Source: Candidatus Falkowiibacteriota bacterium
GTDB taxonomy: Bacteria; Patescibacteriota; Patescibacteriia; CAIXNZ01
NCBI GenBank assembly: GCA_903920975.1
Contig: CAIXNZ010000067.1
Location: 1 to 15,571, forward strand
Length of the DNA stretch: 15,571 nucleotides
Direction: 5' to 3'
Numbering within the stretch: the stretch's first letter is position 1; each line of letters begins with the position of its first letter. The notes beneath the pieces were generated by a model. The model ran no database searches and had not been told where the DNA came from. It saw nothing but the letters and a program-made list of their open reading frames with translations. The position numbers and the translations under genes are program-made. This document shows positions 1-5,472 of this stretch, one piece after another.

Positions 1-1
1 A

Positions 2-799
2 CTTTTAACTGATTATTTTTTTGGAAACCCTGTTTTATTCTTTTTATTTATAATTTTCTTAGGAGCTTTAGTCTATTATATTTTACGAGAATATAAATCC
101 AAAATTATTTTTCTTTTTACTTCTTACATAATCTTAATATTGCCGGTTCTGCTTTTGGCCTTTAATAATTTGAATGATGAAGGGGAGCGCTATAATTATT
201 TACCCTCAATAATTTTTTGTATTTTATTAAGCTTAATTCTCTGGCAGATAAAAAATGATAAATTTTTGCGGAATTTTATTTTTATGGGTTTAGCAATTTA
301 TTTTTCTGTATTTTTGTTAAATAAAAATAATGATTGGCTGTTAGCTTCAAGAATTACTTCTAAAATATTATTTAATGATTTTCCGAAAGTTGTAGATTTA
401 TCAAAATCTGAAAAATTACTTCTTGTTTCTTTGCCCGTTAGAATTGAAGGCGCTCAAGTATATGCAAACGGTATTAGGCAAGCGGTTAATCTATTTTATC
501 CAAATAATAATTTAGACGCTCAACTTCTTATCGCCTATGTGCGCTTAAATCGGCAAAATTATAATAAAAAGATTTTGACTTGGACAACTTATCCGACTGG
601 CGGCTATATTGCCAAAACAATTGATGGGAAATTTTGGGTAACGGGTTTTGATAGGCGAGAAACCGATGATTATGTTTTTGAACTTTGGAATTATAATTAC
701 AATAATTATACCTCTGATACCATACGGTTAATTTTAAAAAATGATATTTTCAAGATCCTGATATTTGATGAGGGACAATTGAAAATTTTAAATAAATAA
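2..799 (+). CDS. C-terminal part of a polytopic membrane protein, GT-C glycosyltransferase-like (5' end outside window)
   Basis: The reading frame is open from base 2, so the true start lies upstream of the window. The 265 visible residues begin with about four hydrophobic segments (visible residues about 9-27, 34-53, 66-84 and 91-109), followed by a soluble tail of about 140 residues. Between segments two and three is a loop with ERYNYLPS. This resembles the ERYLYLPS-type loop of membrane-embedded GT-C mannosyltransferase-like proteins, where the enzyme uses lipid-linked sugars at the outer face of the membrane. That similarity is short and the catalytic N-terminus is not visible, so the family call is an inference. 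A TTG at 140 could be read as a start, but the open frame before it encodes continuous membrane helices, which argues for truncation by the window edge. A hairpin terminator follows the stop immediately. Confidence 0.5.
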   Translation, partial: LLTDYFFGNPVLFFLFIIFLGALVYYILREYKSKIIFLFTSYIILILPVLLLAFNNLNDEGERYNYLPSIIFCILLSLILWQIKNDKFLRNFIFMGLAIYFSVFLLNKNNDWLLASRITSKILFNDFPKVVDLSKSEKLLLVSLPVRIEGAQVYANGIRQAVNLFYPNNNLDAQLLIAYVRLNRQNYNKKILTWTTYPTGGYIAKTIDGKFWVTGFDRRETDDYVFELWNYNYNNYTSDTIRLILKNDIFKILIFDEGQLKILNK

Positions 800-800
800 A

Positions 801-821
801 AAAGGGCTTGATAGCCCTTTT
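801..821. terminator. Bidirectional intrinsic terminator
   Basis: An 8-bp stem AAAGGGCT (801-808) pairs with AGCCCTTT (813-820) around a TGAT loop, with T-rich or A-rich flanks on both sides. It sits between the convergent membrane-protein gene and the small basic-protein gene, and overlaps the stop codon of the latter. It can serve both strands. Confidence 0.75.
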
Positions 822-1095
822 AATAATCAGGATGTTCCGGCGTACTTTTAGTGGGGACAGGAACCCCTTCAGCATTGGGGGCGTAAGTAGCATTTCTGGC
901 TAAACATGCCCGGCAAAGATGATCGCCGTCTTTAACCTGTTGCTTGGTCAGGAAATGATCTCCACCCATGCATTTTGTCCTTGACAAGCCATTTAATTTT
1001 TTGCCCTTATGGCGCCGCAGACTGCGCATAGAACGAAGTTTTTTCCGGTACTTTTCTGAATTTTTATCAACCGTGCGTTTTTTTCTCCTTTTCAT
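820..1095 (-). CDS. Small basic CxxC protein, unknown function
   Basis: This 91-residue protein is not recognised. The first about 40 residues are strongly basic (runs of K and R). They are followed by a possible zinc site made of C42, H47 and/or H59, and the pair C61/C64 (CRAC), then a polar proline-rich tail. Such composition fits a nucleic-acid- or ribosome-associated zinc-binding protein, but that is inference. The ATG at 1095 is well supported: AAGGAGG lies six bases upstream on the minus strand (1101-1107), one of only two strong SD sequences before genes in this window. The gene stands alone, with its own candidate promoter upstream and a shared terminator at its 3' end, which suggests an independently and well-expressed small protein. 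Confidence 0.7.
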   Translation of the reverse strand: MKRRKKRTVDKNSEKYRKKLRSMRSLRRHKGKKLNGLSRTKCMGGDHFLTKQQVKDGDHLCRACLARNATYAPNAEGVPVPTKSTPEHPDY

Positions 1096-1100
1096 TTTTC

Positions 1101-1107
1101 CCTCCTT
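1101..1107 (-). promoter_or_regulatory. Strong Shine-Dalgarno AAGGAGG
   Basis: The minus-strand sequence reads AAGGAGG, then five or six bases, then ATG at 1095. It fixes the start of the small basic protein and contrasts with most genes here, which lack an SD. Confidence 0.8.
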
Positions 1108-1113
1108 TTTCTT

Positions 1114-1142
1114 ATATTAGCAAATATTATAATAATATTCAA
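1114..1142 (-). promoter_or_regulatory. Candidate promoter for the small basic protein
   Basis: On the minus strand TTGAAT (1137-1142) is followed after 17 bases by TAATAT (1114-1119). A second possible -10, TATAAT (1126-1131), lies inside the spacer but has no good -35. The region is very AT-rich, so the exact boxes are uncertain. Confidence 0.4.
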
Positions 1143-1149
1143 GCGTATG

Positions 1150-1219
1150 TCCCCGCAAAGTAGGGGATTTTAAATTGCTAGCAGTGTACCGAACGAGTGA
1201 AGCGAGTTCTGGTACGCTG
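1150..1219. repeat. Two intergenic hairpins
   Basis: A short hairpin TCCCC/GGGGA (1150-1154 with 1163-1167) is followed by a longer one. In the latter, 1182-1194 pairs with 1206-1219: 13 bp including one G-U pair, with one bulged T at 1210. The loop carries the GAGTGAAGCGA type of sequence seen in many dispersed intergenic repeats. They lie between a minus-strand gene and the lexA-region promoter. I see no coding potential here. Confidence 0.5.
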
Positions 1220-1231
1220 TGGATAAGTATC

Positions 1232-1260
1232 TTGACATTCGGTTTTTGTTCGGTTATACT
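1232..1260 (+). promoter_or_regulatory. Near-consensus sigma70-type promoter for the four-helix-bundle/lexA unit
   Basis: TTGACA (1232-1237) and TATACT (1255-1260) are separated by exactly 17 bases. Transcription should start near 1267. The spacer and the start region are filled with TTCGG-type repeats, so this promoter looks heavily regulated. It is the only good plus-strand promoter I see upstream of lexA. Confidence 0.8.
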
Positions 1261-1292
1261 TTGGATATAGTTCGCTGTTTGTTCGGTTTTCT
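1237..1292 (+). promoter_or_regulatory. 11-bp-periodic direct-repeat array, putative LexA operator
   Basis: TTCG-type units begin at 1238, 1249, 1260 (degenerate, TTTGG), 1271 and 1282, every 11 bases. Three units carry the full TTCGGTT. Read as half-sites, GTTC (1270-1273), seven bases, then GTTC (1281-1284) is an exact match to the direct-repeat SOS box known for alphaproteobacterial LexA. ATTC (1237-1240), seven bases, GTTC (1248-1251) is a second, near match. One site fills the -35/-10 spacer and the other covers the start of the transcript, which are classic repressor positions. That LexA binds here is inference from the position upstream of lexA. Confidence 0.5.
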
Positions 1293-1304
1293 TGAAGCTT
1301 TGTA

Positions 1305-1333
1305 AGAATTAAGCTAAGTAAGTGAATTAAGCT
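1305..1333 (+). repeat. Left arm of inverted repeat bracketing the four-helix-bundle gene
   Basis: AGAATTAAG (1305-1313) is complementary to CTTAATTCT at 1744-1752 (and at 1751-1759). TAAGTAAG (1315-1322) pairs with 1735-1743 with one bulge. AAGCT (1329-1333) pairs with AGCTT (1724-1728). In total about 25 pairs form a long imperfect stem that would loop out the whole gene. Confidence 0.6.
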
Positions 1334-1338
1334 TTTCC

Positions 1339-1725
1339 ATGGGGGAAATAAAAACATTCAAAGATTTATTACTTTGGCGCAAAGCTCATGATTTAGTATT
1401 AAGTATTTATAGAAGTACAAGGAATTTTCCAGGTGATGAAAAATACAATTTAGTAAGTCAGATTAGGAGATCAGCTACTTCAGTCGTTTCAAATATAGTT
1501 GAGGGTTTCCGAAGAAAAGGATTAAAAGATAGTTTAAATTTTTATAATATATCTGACAGTTCATTGGAAGAGCTGAAATATCAAATTTTATTGAGTTATG
1601 ACCTAAATTATTTATCCAAAATAGAGTTTGAATCCATGAATAGTATATGCGAAGAAGTCAGTAAAATGTTGTATTCATGGACAAAGAGTCAGAGGCAAAA
1701 TCATAATAAATTTTCAAAAAAGTAG
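1339..1725 (+). CDS. Four-helix-bundle protein of the S23/23S rRNA intervening-sequence (IVP) family
   Basis: The 128-residue protein has the family hallmarks: FKDLLLWRKAHDL near the N-terminus, the central LVSQIRRSATSVVSNIVEGF segment (about residues 38-57), and an LEELKYQI helix around residue 75. Members are small all-helical proteins first found inside intervening sequences of 23S rRNA genes. Their biochemical role is unknown. The gene lies between the promoter at 1232-1260 and lexA and would be co-transcribed with lexA. It is bracketed by an inverted repeat whose inner ends lie five bases before the ATG and at the stop codon, just as rRNA intervening sequences are built. The start ATG at 1339 has no SD. 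The basic tail after residue 115 is variable. Identification of the family is firm; mobility of the unit is inferred. Confidence 0.88.
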   Translation: MGEIKTFKDLLLWRKAHDLVLSIYRSTRNFPGDEKYNLVSQIRRSATSVVSNIVEGFRRKGLKDSLNFYNISDSSLEELKYQILLSYDLNYLSKIEFESMNSICEEVSKMLYSWTKSQRQNHNKFSKK

Positions 1726-1759
1726 CTTATTAAGCTTACTTTACTTAATTCTTAATTCT
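1724..1759 (+). repeat. Right arm of inverted repeat bracketing the four-helix-bundle gene
   Basis: The arm starts at the stop codon of the four-helix-bundle gene (TAG 1723-1725) and ends ten bases before the lexA start. It carries two overlapping copies of CTTAATTCT (1744-1752 and 1751-1759), either of which pairs with 1305-1313. Confidence 0.6.
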
Positions 1760-1768
1760 GATAAAAAT

Positions 1769-2374
1769 ATGAGTTTAACCAAACGTCAAAAAGAAATTCT
1801 TGATTTCATCAATCAATACACTGAAGAAAATGGTTATGCGCCAAGTTATCGGGAAATTGGCAAAAACCTGGGCTTGTCATCTGTTTCAACGGTTTGTGAA
1901 CACATACAAACCCTAGAATCAAAAGGCTACTTAAAAATGGCGCCTAATGAGGCCAGATCAATTGAGGTGATTGAGGAAGATTATAGCAAGGCTTTTAATT
2001 TACCGCTCTTGGGCTTAATTACGGCTGGACAGCCAATTGAAGCTATTGAGCAAAAAGAAAAAATTAGCGTGCCATTGGAACTTGTTAAAGATCCAGCCAA
2101 GGCCTATGTTTTGAAAGTTAAAGGCGAATCAATGATTGAGGAGGGGATTTATGACGGTGACTTTGTGGTAGTTGAAGAAAATCCGAGTCCCAAAAATGGC
2201 CAAGTTGTTGTCGCTTTAATAGACAATACCATGGCGACTTTAAAAAAGTTTTATAAAGAAGCCAATAGAATCAGGTTGCAGCCTGCAAATTCCAGTATGA
2301 AGCCGATTTTTGCCAAAAATGTGATAGTGCAGGGTATTGTCAGAGCGGTTATTAGAAAATATAGTTTTACTTAA
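1769..2374 (+). CDS. lexA: SOS response repressor LexA (autocleaving)
   Basis: LexA represses DNA-damage genes and inactivates itself by self-cleavage when stimulated by RecA filaments. The 201-residue length is typical. Residues 1-65 form the winged helix-turn-helix (YAPSYREIGKNLGLSSVSTV, recognition helix about 38-50), closest in style to Firmicute LexA. The cleavage site is A86-G87 in LITAGQP. The catalytic dyad is S121 (KGESM) and K159 (ATLKKF). All key residues are present, so a functional repressor is expected. The ATG at 1769 gives the standard MSLTKRQKEILDFI N-terminus; there is no SD. Expression appears to come from the promoter at 1232-1260, about 500 bases upstream, through the four-helix-bundle gene. 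The repeat array in that promoter suggests autoregulation. Confidence 0.96.
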   Translation: MSLTKRQKEILDFINQYTEENGYAPSYREIGKNLGLSSVSTVCEHIQTLESKGYLKMAPNEARSIEVIEEDYSKAFNLPLLGLITAGQPIEAIEQKEKISVPLELVKDPAKAYVLKVKGESMIEEGIYDGDFVVVEENPSPKNGQVVVALIDNTMATLKKFYKEANRIRLQPANSSMKPIFAKNVIVQGIVRAVIRKYSFT

Positions 2375-2381
2375 AAACAAA

Positions 2382-2455
2382 ACTCGCCCCTAGTTTGGAG
2401 ACCCGGAGCGAGTCATGCGCAGAGAAATTTATTATTGCAACAAACTCTCTTTTAT
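2382..2455 (+). terminator. Tandem hairpins after lexA, second one terminator-like
   Basis: The first hairpin, ACTCGC (2382-2387) with GCGAGT (2408-2413), has a long loop and no U-tract. The second is weaker (AGAGA near 2421 with TCTCT near 2446) but is followed by TTTATTTATT. Together they probably end the lexA transcript. The first, without a U-tract, may instead protect the mRNA 3' end. Confidence 0.5.
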
Positions 2456-2520
2456 TTATTATAAGCAATTTGATGATATTAAACAATATATAACAATTTA
2501 TAACTATTTAACTAAAAAAT

Positions 2521-2592
2521 ATGAGCAGAAAAACAAAAGCAATTTATCGTAAGTTAATCGTCAGAATTTTTGATTTTATTTTTGTATTATAA
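2521..2592 (+). CDS. Possible micro-ORF, 23 residues
   Basis: ATG at 2521 opens a 23-codon frame: a basic first half (MSRKTKAIYRK) and a hydrophobic second half (LIVRIFDFIFVL), ending with TAA six bases before the next start. It is preceded by the same AAAAAATATG context as the following gene, and has no SD. It may be a leader peptide or chance; there is no family evidence. Confidence 0.2.
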   Translation: MSRKTKAIYRKLIVRIFDFIFVL

Positions 2593-2598
2593 AAAAAT

Positions 2599-2940
2599 AT
2601 GGTAGTTAAATTTATAGATAAATTTGAATCAATTTTTTACGCCGTTTTATTCAGCAACCTTACTGGTCATTATATTGCTCCAAAGAAAAAGAATTGGGAC
2701 TTATTTAAAAATGAACCATATATTGATATTGATAATTTGAATTGGCAGGAAATTTTAAAAGAACATAATGCGCGATATGGTGAGATTCGTTGGTTAAGGC
2801 ATCAAGACGAATTTGCGAGATTTAAAAATTTTATAAGCAATATTTTAAAAAGTAATAACAAAGGCAAATATCAGATAATTATTAATGCCATTAAGAAGGC
2901 TTTAAAATTTGGACCCAACCATACTTTTGCGGGTAACTAA
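2599..2940 (+). CDS. Hypothetical protein, 113 residues
   Basis: I do not recognise this protein. It is mixed alpha/beta in character, with aromatic- and lysine-rich stretches, no signal peptide and no clear membrane helix (the FYAVLFSNL segment near residue 13 is short). Residues 40-80 contain several tryptophans and acidic groups (WQEILKEHNARYGEIRWLRH), and the C-terminus is a basic helix. Its frame is open and closed by a good terminator at 2950-2976, which supports a real gene. No convincing promoter or SD is visible in the AT-rich 2460-2598 stretch. It could be co-transcribed with lexA by readthrough. Confidence 0.6.
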   Translation: MVVKFIDKFESIFYAVLFSNLTGHYIAPKKKNWDLFKNEPYIDIDNLNWQEILKEHNARYGEIRWLRHQDEFARFKNFISNILKSNNKGKYQIIINAIKKALKFGPNHTFAGN

Positions 2941-2949
2941 TTAATTAAA

Positions 2950-2980
2950 AAAAGAGGGAGCTTCGGCTCCTCTTTTATTT
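2950..2980. terminator. Bidirectional intrinsic terminator with TTCG loop
   Basis: GGAGC (2957-2961) pairs with GCTCC (2966-2970) around a TTCG tetraloop. AAAAGA (2950-2955) pairs with TCTTTT (2971-2976), with one bulged G at 2956. A T-rich tract follows on the plus strand and on the minus strand. It separates the convergent hypothetical gene and the phosphoribosyltransferase gene. Confidence 0.85.
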
Positions 2981-2986
2981 TTATAA

Positions 2987-3625
2987 TTAAACTTTTGATT
3001 TTCGCATTAGATCTAGTACTTCCTCGTCGGTTGTTTGATTAAAATTTTCATAATAGCTACCCACTGCGCCAAAATAAGATGGGGCATCCAAATAAATTAC
3101 CCTATCAGCTTCTTTTTTTACGATTTCTAATGAATCGCGTGCGGCAACCGGGACAGCTACTATGATTTCTTTAACCTTTTGTTTTTTTACAGACTTAATA
3201 CCTGCTCGCATAGTTAAACCAGTGGCTAAGCCATCATCAACTATAATTATCGTTTTATTTTTTAGATTTAGTGGCTGACGACCAACTCTGTATTCTTTGA
3301 GCCGTCGCATAGCTTCTTTCATTTCTTCAGAAATTTTTTTATCCAAATATTCTTTGGTAACGCCAAGCAGACTGATGGCTTGCTGATCAAAAATTCCTTC
3401 GCCACTTTCAGTAATGGCACCAATTGCATATTCATCATTGTTCGGAGCACCGATCTTTCGTGTGACAACTAAATCAAGCGGCAAGTTTAATTTTTTGGCA
3501 ATTTCAAAACCAACGACCACGCCTCCGCGAGGTAAAGCCAAAATAATAGTACCTTTTTTATTTTTGTACTCTTGTAACTTGTCGGCTAATTTTTGGCCAG
3601 CATCTATTCTGTCTTTAAATATCAT
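2987..3625 (-). CDS. Phosphoribosyltransferase-domain protein
   Basis: The 212-residue protein has a type I phosphoribosyltransferase fold. The PRPP-binding loop is IIIVDDGLATGLTM, with VDDGLATG at residues 129-136. LALPRGGVVVGFEIA (29-43) and RKIGAPNNDEYAIGAI (56-71) are typical of the stand-alone PRT group often found in actinobacteria and CPR. Such proteins move a phosphoribosyl group from PRPP to or from a nucleobase-like substrate; which substrate cannot be told here. The segment around 92-115 is a lysine- and glutamate-rich helical insertion usual for this group. Its ATG is two bases after the stop of the L,D-transpeptidase gene, so the two are translationally coupled in one operon. No separate SD is seen. 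Confidence 0.88.
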   Translation of the reverse strand: MIFKDRIDAGQKLADKLQEYKNKKGTIILALPRGGVVVGFEIAKKLNLPLDLVVTRKIGAPNNDEYAIGAITESGEGIFDQQAISLLGVTKEYLDKKISEEMKEAMRRLKEYRVGRQPLNLKNKTIIIVDDGLATGLTMRAGIKSVKKQKVKEIIVAVPVAARDSLEIVKKEADRVIYLDAPSYFGAVGSYYENFNQTTDEEVLDLMRKSKV

Positions 3626-3627
3626 AT

Positions 3628-4434
3628 TTATTCAATAATTACTTTAGTGCCTACCTGGGCAAAGTTATAAAGGCGCTCCATATCACTATATCTGACATTC
3701 ACACAGCCGCCCGAAACATTTTTTTGTCCAAATAAATTGTGCCAATAGGCGCCATGGATAAAATAACGCAACTTATTTTGGCCGGTGGTAAAATGAAGAT
3801 TCCACTTGGTATTTGGATAATAAAAATTATAATTACCGCCGCCATAAGTTTTAAGAGGTACCTTATCTAGTATTTGAAAATTGCCTATTGGAGTTGGAGT
3901 GCTTTTTTTGCCAGTAGAAACCAGGATGCTGTCTAAAAGTTTATTGCCAAAATAATAATTCAATTTGAAATCCTTAATATTTACCTCAATCAATTTTTCT
4001 ATTTTTTGACTTTCGTCGTTGGTTGGCGAATAGCCCTTTTTAACTTCTTGGCCATCTTTATAGCCATCTTTATCAGTGTCTGGATTAGTCAAATCAGTGC
4101 CAATTTTAAGTTCCCAGTCATCATTTAAACCATCAGCATCAGTATCAGCCTCAGCCATTTTAGATTTTTTCTGTAAAGGCGAATAGCCATTTTTTACTTC
4201 CTCGCCGTCTTTATAGCCATCAGAATCAGTGTCGGCTTTAAGCGGATCAGTATGATAAATATATTGCTCTTCATAATCATTTAGGCCGTCATTGTCAGAG
4301 TCAAGAGCCGTGGATTGTGCCTGGGCATTAAGACAGATTACTAAGTAAGCTATAAATAAAAAAACAAAAATAAGTATTTTGTTTGCCTGTTGATAACTTT
4401 TAAGTTTTTTTCTTGACTGATTTTTTGTAAACAT
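3628..4434 (-). CDS. L,D-transpeptidase (YkuD domain) with N-terminal thrombospondin-type-3 calcium repeats
   Basis: L,D-transpeptidases form 3-3 peptidoglycan cross-links or attach proteins to the wall, using an active-site cysteine outside the membrane. Residues 20-40 form a signal peptide or anchor after a basic N-terminus. Four acidic TSP3-like motifs follow (DSDNDGLND at 45-53, DTDSDGYKDG at 68-77, DTDADGLND at 97-105, DTDKDGYKDG at 119-128), expected to bind calcium. The YkuD domain covers about 149-268, with H227 (FIHGAYWHN) and C244 (SGGCVNV). The usual SHGC motif reads SGGC here, so the histidine before the GC is a glycine (G242). The ATG at 4434 lies five bases after a minus-strand TATAAT, suggesting a leaderless mRNA. 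First gene of the operon with the phosphoribosyltransferase. Confidence 0.9.
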   Translation of the reverse strand: MFTKNQSRKKLKSYQQANKILIFVFLFIAYLVICLNAQAQSTALDSDNDGLNDYEEQYIYHTDPLKADTDSDGYKDGEEVKNGYSPLQKKSKMAEADTDADGLNDDWELKIGTDLTNPDTDKDGYKDGQEVKKGYSPTNDESQKIEKLIEVNIKDFKLNYYFGNKLLDSILVSTGKKSTPTPIGNFQILDKVPLKTYGGGNYNFYYPNTKWNLHFTTGQNKLRYFIHGAYWHNLFGQKNVSGGCVNVRYSDMERLYNFAQVGTKVIIE

Positions 4435-4442
4435 GGTAAATT
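4413..4442 (+). promoter_or_regulatory. Promoter for the structured RNA
   Basis: TTGACT (4413-4418), 18 bases, then TAAATT (4437-4442). The predicted start, 4449-4451, coincides with the first base of the closing helix of the RNA, which supports both calls. The -35 lies inside the first codons of the divergent transpeptidase gene. Confidence 0.65.
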
Positions 4443-4445
4443 ATA
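4440..4445 (-). promoter_or_regulatory. -10 element of the L,D-transpeptidase gene
   Basis: A minus-strand TATAAT ends five bases before the ATG at 4434, placing the transcript start at or next to the start codon (leaderless). It overlaps the -10 of the opposite RNA promoter. No clear -35 is visible. Confidence 0.5.
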
Positions 4446-4448
4446 TTT

Positions 4449-4680
4449 ATGAACCTTGACTGTGCGTGACCCAAAGCCCAAGACCAAGCGCAATATTTTT
4501 CAGTAATGATCAGAACCTCGCGTTCACGAATTGGCAAACATTTTTCCCTCTGTCCTTGACACAAATCCGCATCGGGCGGAACCAGAATTAAGTCCAGGCA
4601 GATGGTGGTGCAAAAAGCACTAAAAGCGCGCGGTCAAGGTTCATCAAAAGCTCTCAAACCCGAGAGCTTTTATTTTTATT
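4449..4680 (+). ncRNA. Candidate structured non-coding RNA, class unidentified
   Basis: No plausible protein frame lies here, yet the stretch is GC-richer than its surroundings and highly structured. Bases 4449-4467 pair with 4626-4644 in a 19-bp closing helix. Three of these pairs are U-G on the plus strand and would be A-C mismatches on the minus strand, so the RNA is plus-strand. Inside are a branch at 4549-4560/4592-4602 (CCUUGAC region, one bulge and one mismatch) capped by UCCGC/GCGGA (4566-4570/4576-4580), a hairpin GUGC-AAAAA-GCAC (4608-4620), a hairpin GAAC/GUUC (4513-4525), and a possible CCAA/UUGG arm (4484-4487/4531-4534). A promoter precedes it and an intrinsic terminator follows. 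The layout of closing stem, wide bubble and terminal stem recalls 6S RNA, but the 5' side of the bubble is about 80 nt and I cannot assign it. SRP, tmRNA and RNase P signatures are absent. Confidence 0.75.
4648..4678. terminator. Intrinsic terminator of the structured RNA, shared with the convergent gene
   Basis: AAAGCTCTC (4647-4655) pairs with GAGAGCTTT (4662-4670), followed by TATTTTTATT on the plus strand. The stop codon of the minus-strand metallo-hydrolase gene (4654-4656) lies inside the hairpin, so the element ends both transcripts. Confidence 0.88.
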
Positions 4681-5457
4681 AATTCTTAAACCATCATACC
4701 CCAAAAAAACTTTTGTTTTAATTTTTTTAGATCTCGTGTATTTATTTATTTCTTTTTTTGCCATATTGTAAGGCGGATAAGAATGCCCGATTTGGGTTAA
4801 AAATAAATTTTTCACTTTCAATTTAGCAGACAGCTTTATAGCATCGGCTGTATTTAAGTGACTAAAAATTTGTTTATTGAAATACATGGCCGCATCTAAA
4901 ATTAAAGTATTAATATTTTTAAAATATTTCAATGATTTGGTTGGAATTTTTTTGACGTCAGAACAATATATCAGATTATTTATTTTATAAGCCAAGGTTG
5001 GGAATTTTTTTTCATTAATTATTGAATGATGAACTTGGAGCGGCAAAATCGTTAGATTATTTATTTTGAATTTTTTATTTGGCTTTATTTCAGTGAATAT
5101 TAAATTATGCAAATTACTAAATTTATTTTTAATAATATACCAGGTTTGTTTTTGACAATATAGATTAATAGGGCATTTGAGCCAATCATTCAGCTTTTGA
5201 ATTCCGCCATAAGCGTCAAAATGGGGATGCGTGATCAAAACAGCATCTATTTTTTTTGTATTACTTTTTTTAATTTGCTCTAAAAAATCAGGCGAAGCGT
5301 CAATTAGTATATTTTTACCTTTGTAAACTATAAGAACCGAACTGCGGGTTCGCTTTGATTTACTATTTGTTTTTCTGGCATCTTGGCAAGTAGGGCAATG
5401 ACAATTTGGACGAGGAATTGACTTCATCGGTCCTGTACCTAAAAAGTTTATATTCAT
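4654..5457 (-). CDS. Metallo-beta-lactamase-fold hydrolase, PhnP-like
   Basis: The 267-residue protein starts like PhnP-type phosphodiesterases: a FLGTG strand, then a CHCPTC cysteine cluster (C19, C21, C24) that in this group holds a structural zinc, then KRTRSSVLI. The metal motif is THPHFDAYGG (H77, H79, D81), with alanine (A82) where the classical HxHxDH has its last histidine. Later ligands are probably in VHHSI (near residue 142), YCSD and QIGHSY. HxHxDA variants exist in PhnP-related families, so the enzyme is likely active. Known relatives cleave cyclic phosphates such as phosphoribosyl 1,2-cyclic phosphate; the substrate here is unknown. The start ATG at 5457 follows an extended -10 (TGcTATAAT) by 15 bases, leaving a very short leader. 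Confidence 0.85.
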   Translation of the reverse strand: MNINFLGTGPMKSIPRPNCHCPTCQDARKTNSKSKRTRSSVLIVYKGKNILIDASPDFLEQIKKSNTKKIDAVLITHPHFDAYGGIQKLNDWLKCPINLYCQKQTWYIIKNKFSNLHNLIFTEIKPNKKFKINNLTILPLQVHHSIINEKKFPTLAYKINNLIYCSDVKKIPTKSLKYFKNINTLILDAAMYFNKQIFSHLNTADAIKLSAKLKVKNLFLTQIGHSYPPYNMAKKEINKYTRSKKIKTKVFLGYDGLRINKNKSSRV

Positions 5458-5472
5458 ACATTTTGTAAGTTT

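Noticed and set aside
140..799. TTG at 140 as the true start of the first gene
   Set aside because: The same frame is open to the window edge and encodes membrane helices before 140, so the gene simply begins outside the window.
1190..1210. GAAC...GTTC at 1191-1209 as a Gram-positive-type LexA box
   Set aside because: The spacing is 11 bases, not four, and it is part of a hairpin. The direct repeats downstream are a better candidate.
4449..4644. Calling the structured RNA 6S, SRP, tmRNA or RNase P RNA
   Set aside because: The closing-stem plan resembles 6S, but the 5' bubble side is about 80 nt. The SRP GGAAG-AGCAG apical domain, the tmRNA tRNA-like ends and the RNase P core GAGGAAAGUCC are not present.
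4638..4648. GGTTCATCAAA shared by the RNA 3' arm (4638-4648) and the thrS-leader palindrome (12580-12590)
   Set aside because: Eleven bases in AT-rich sequence, with different surroundings and no extended similarity; most likely chance.
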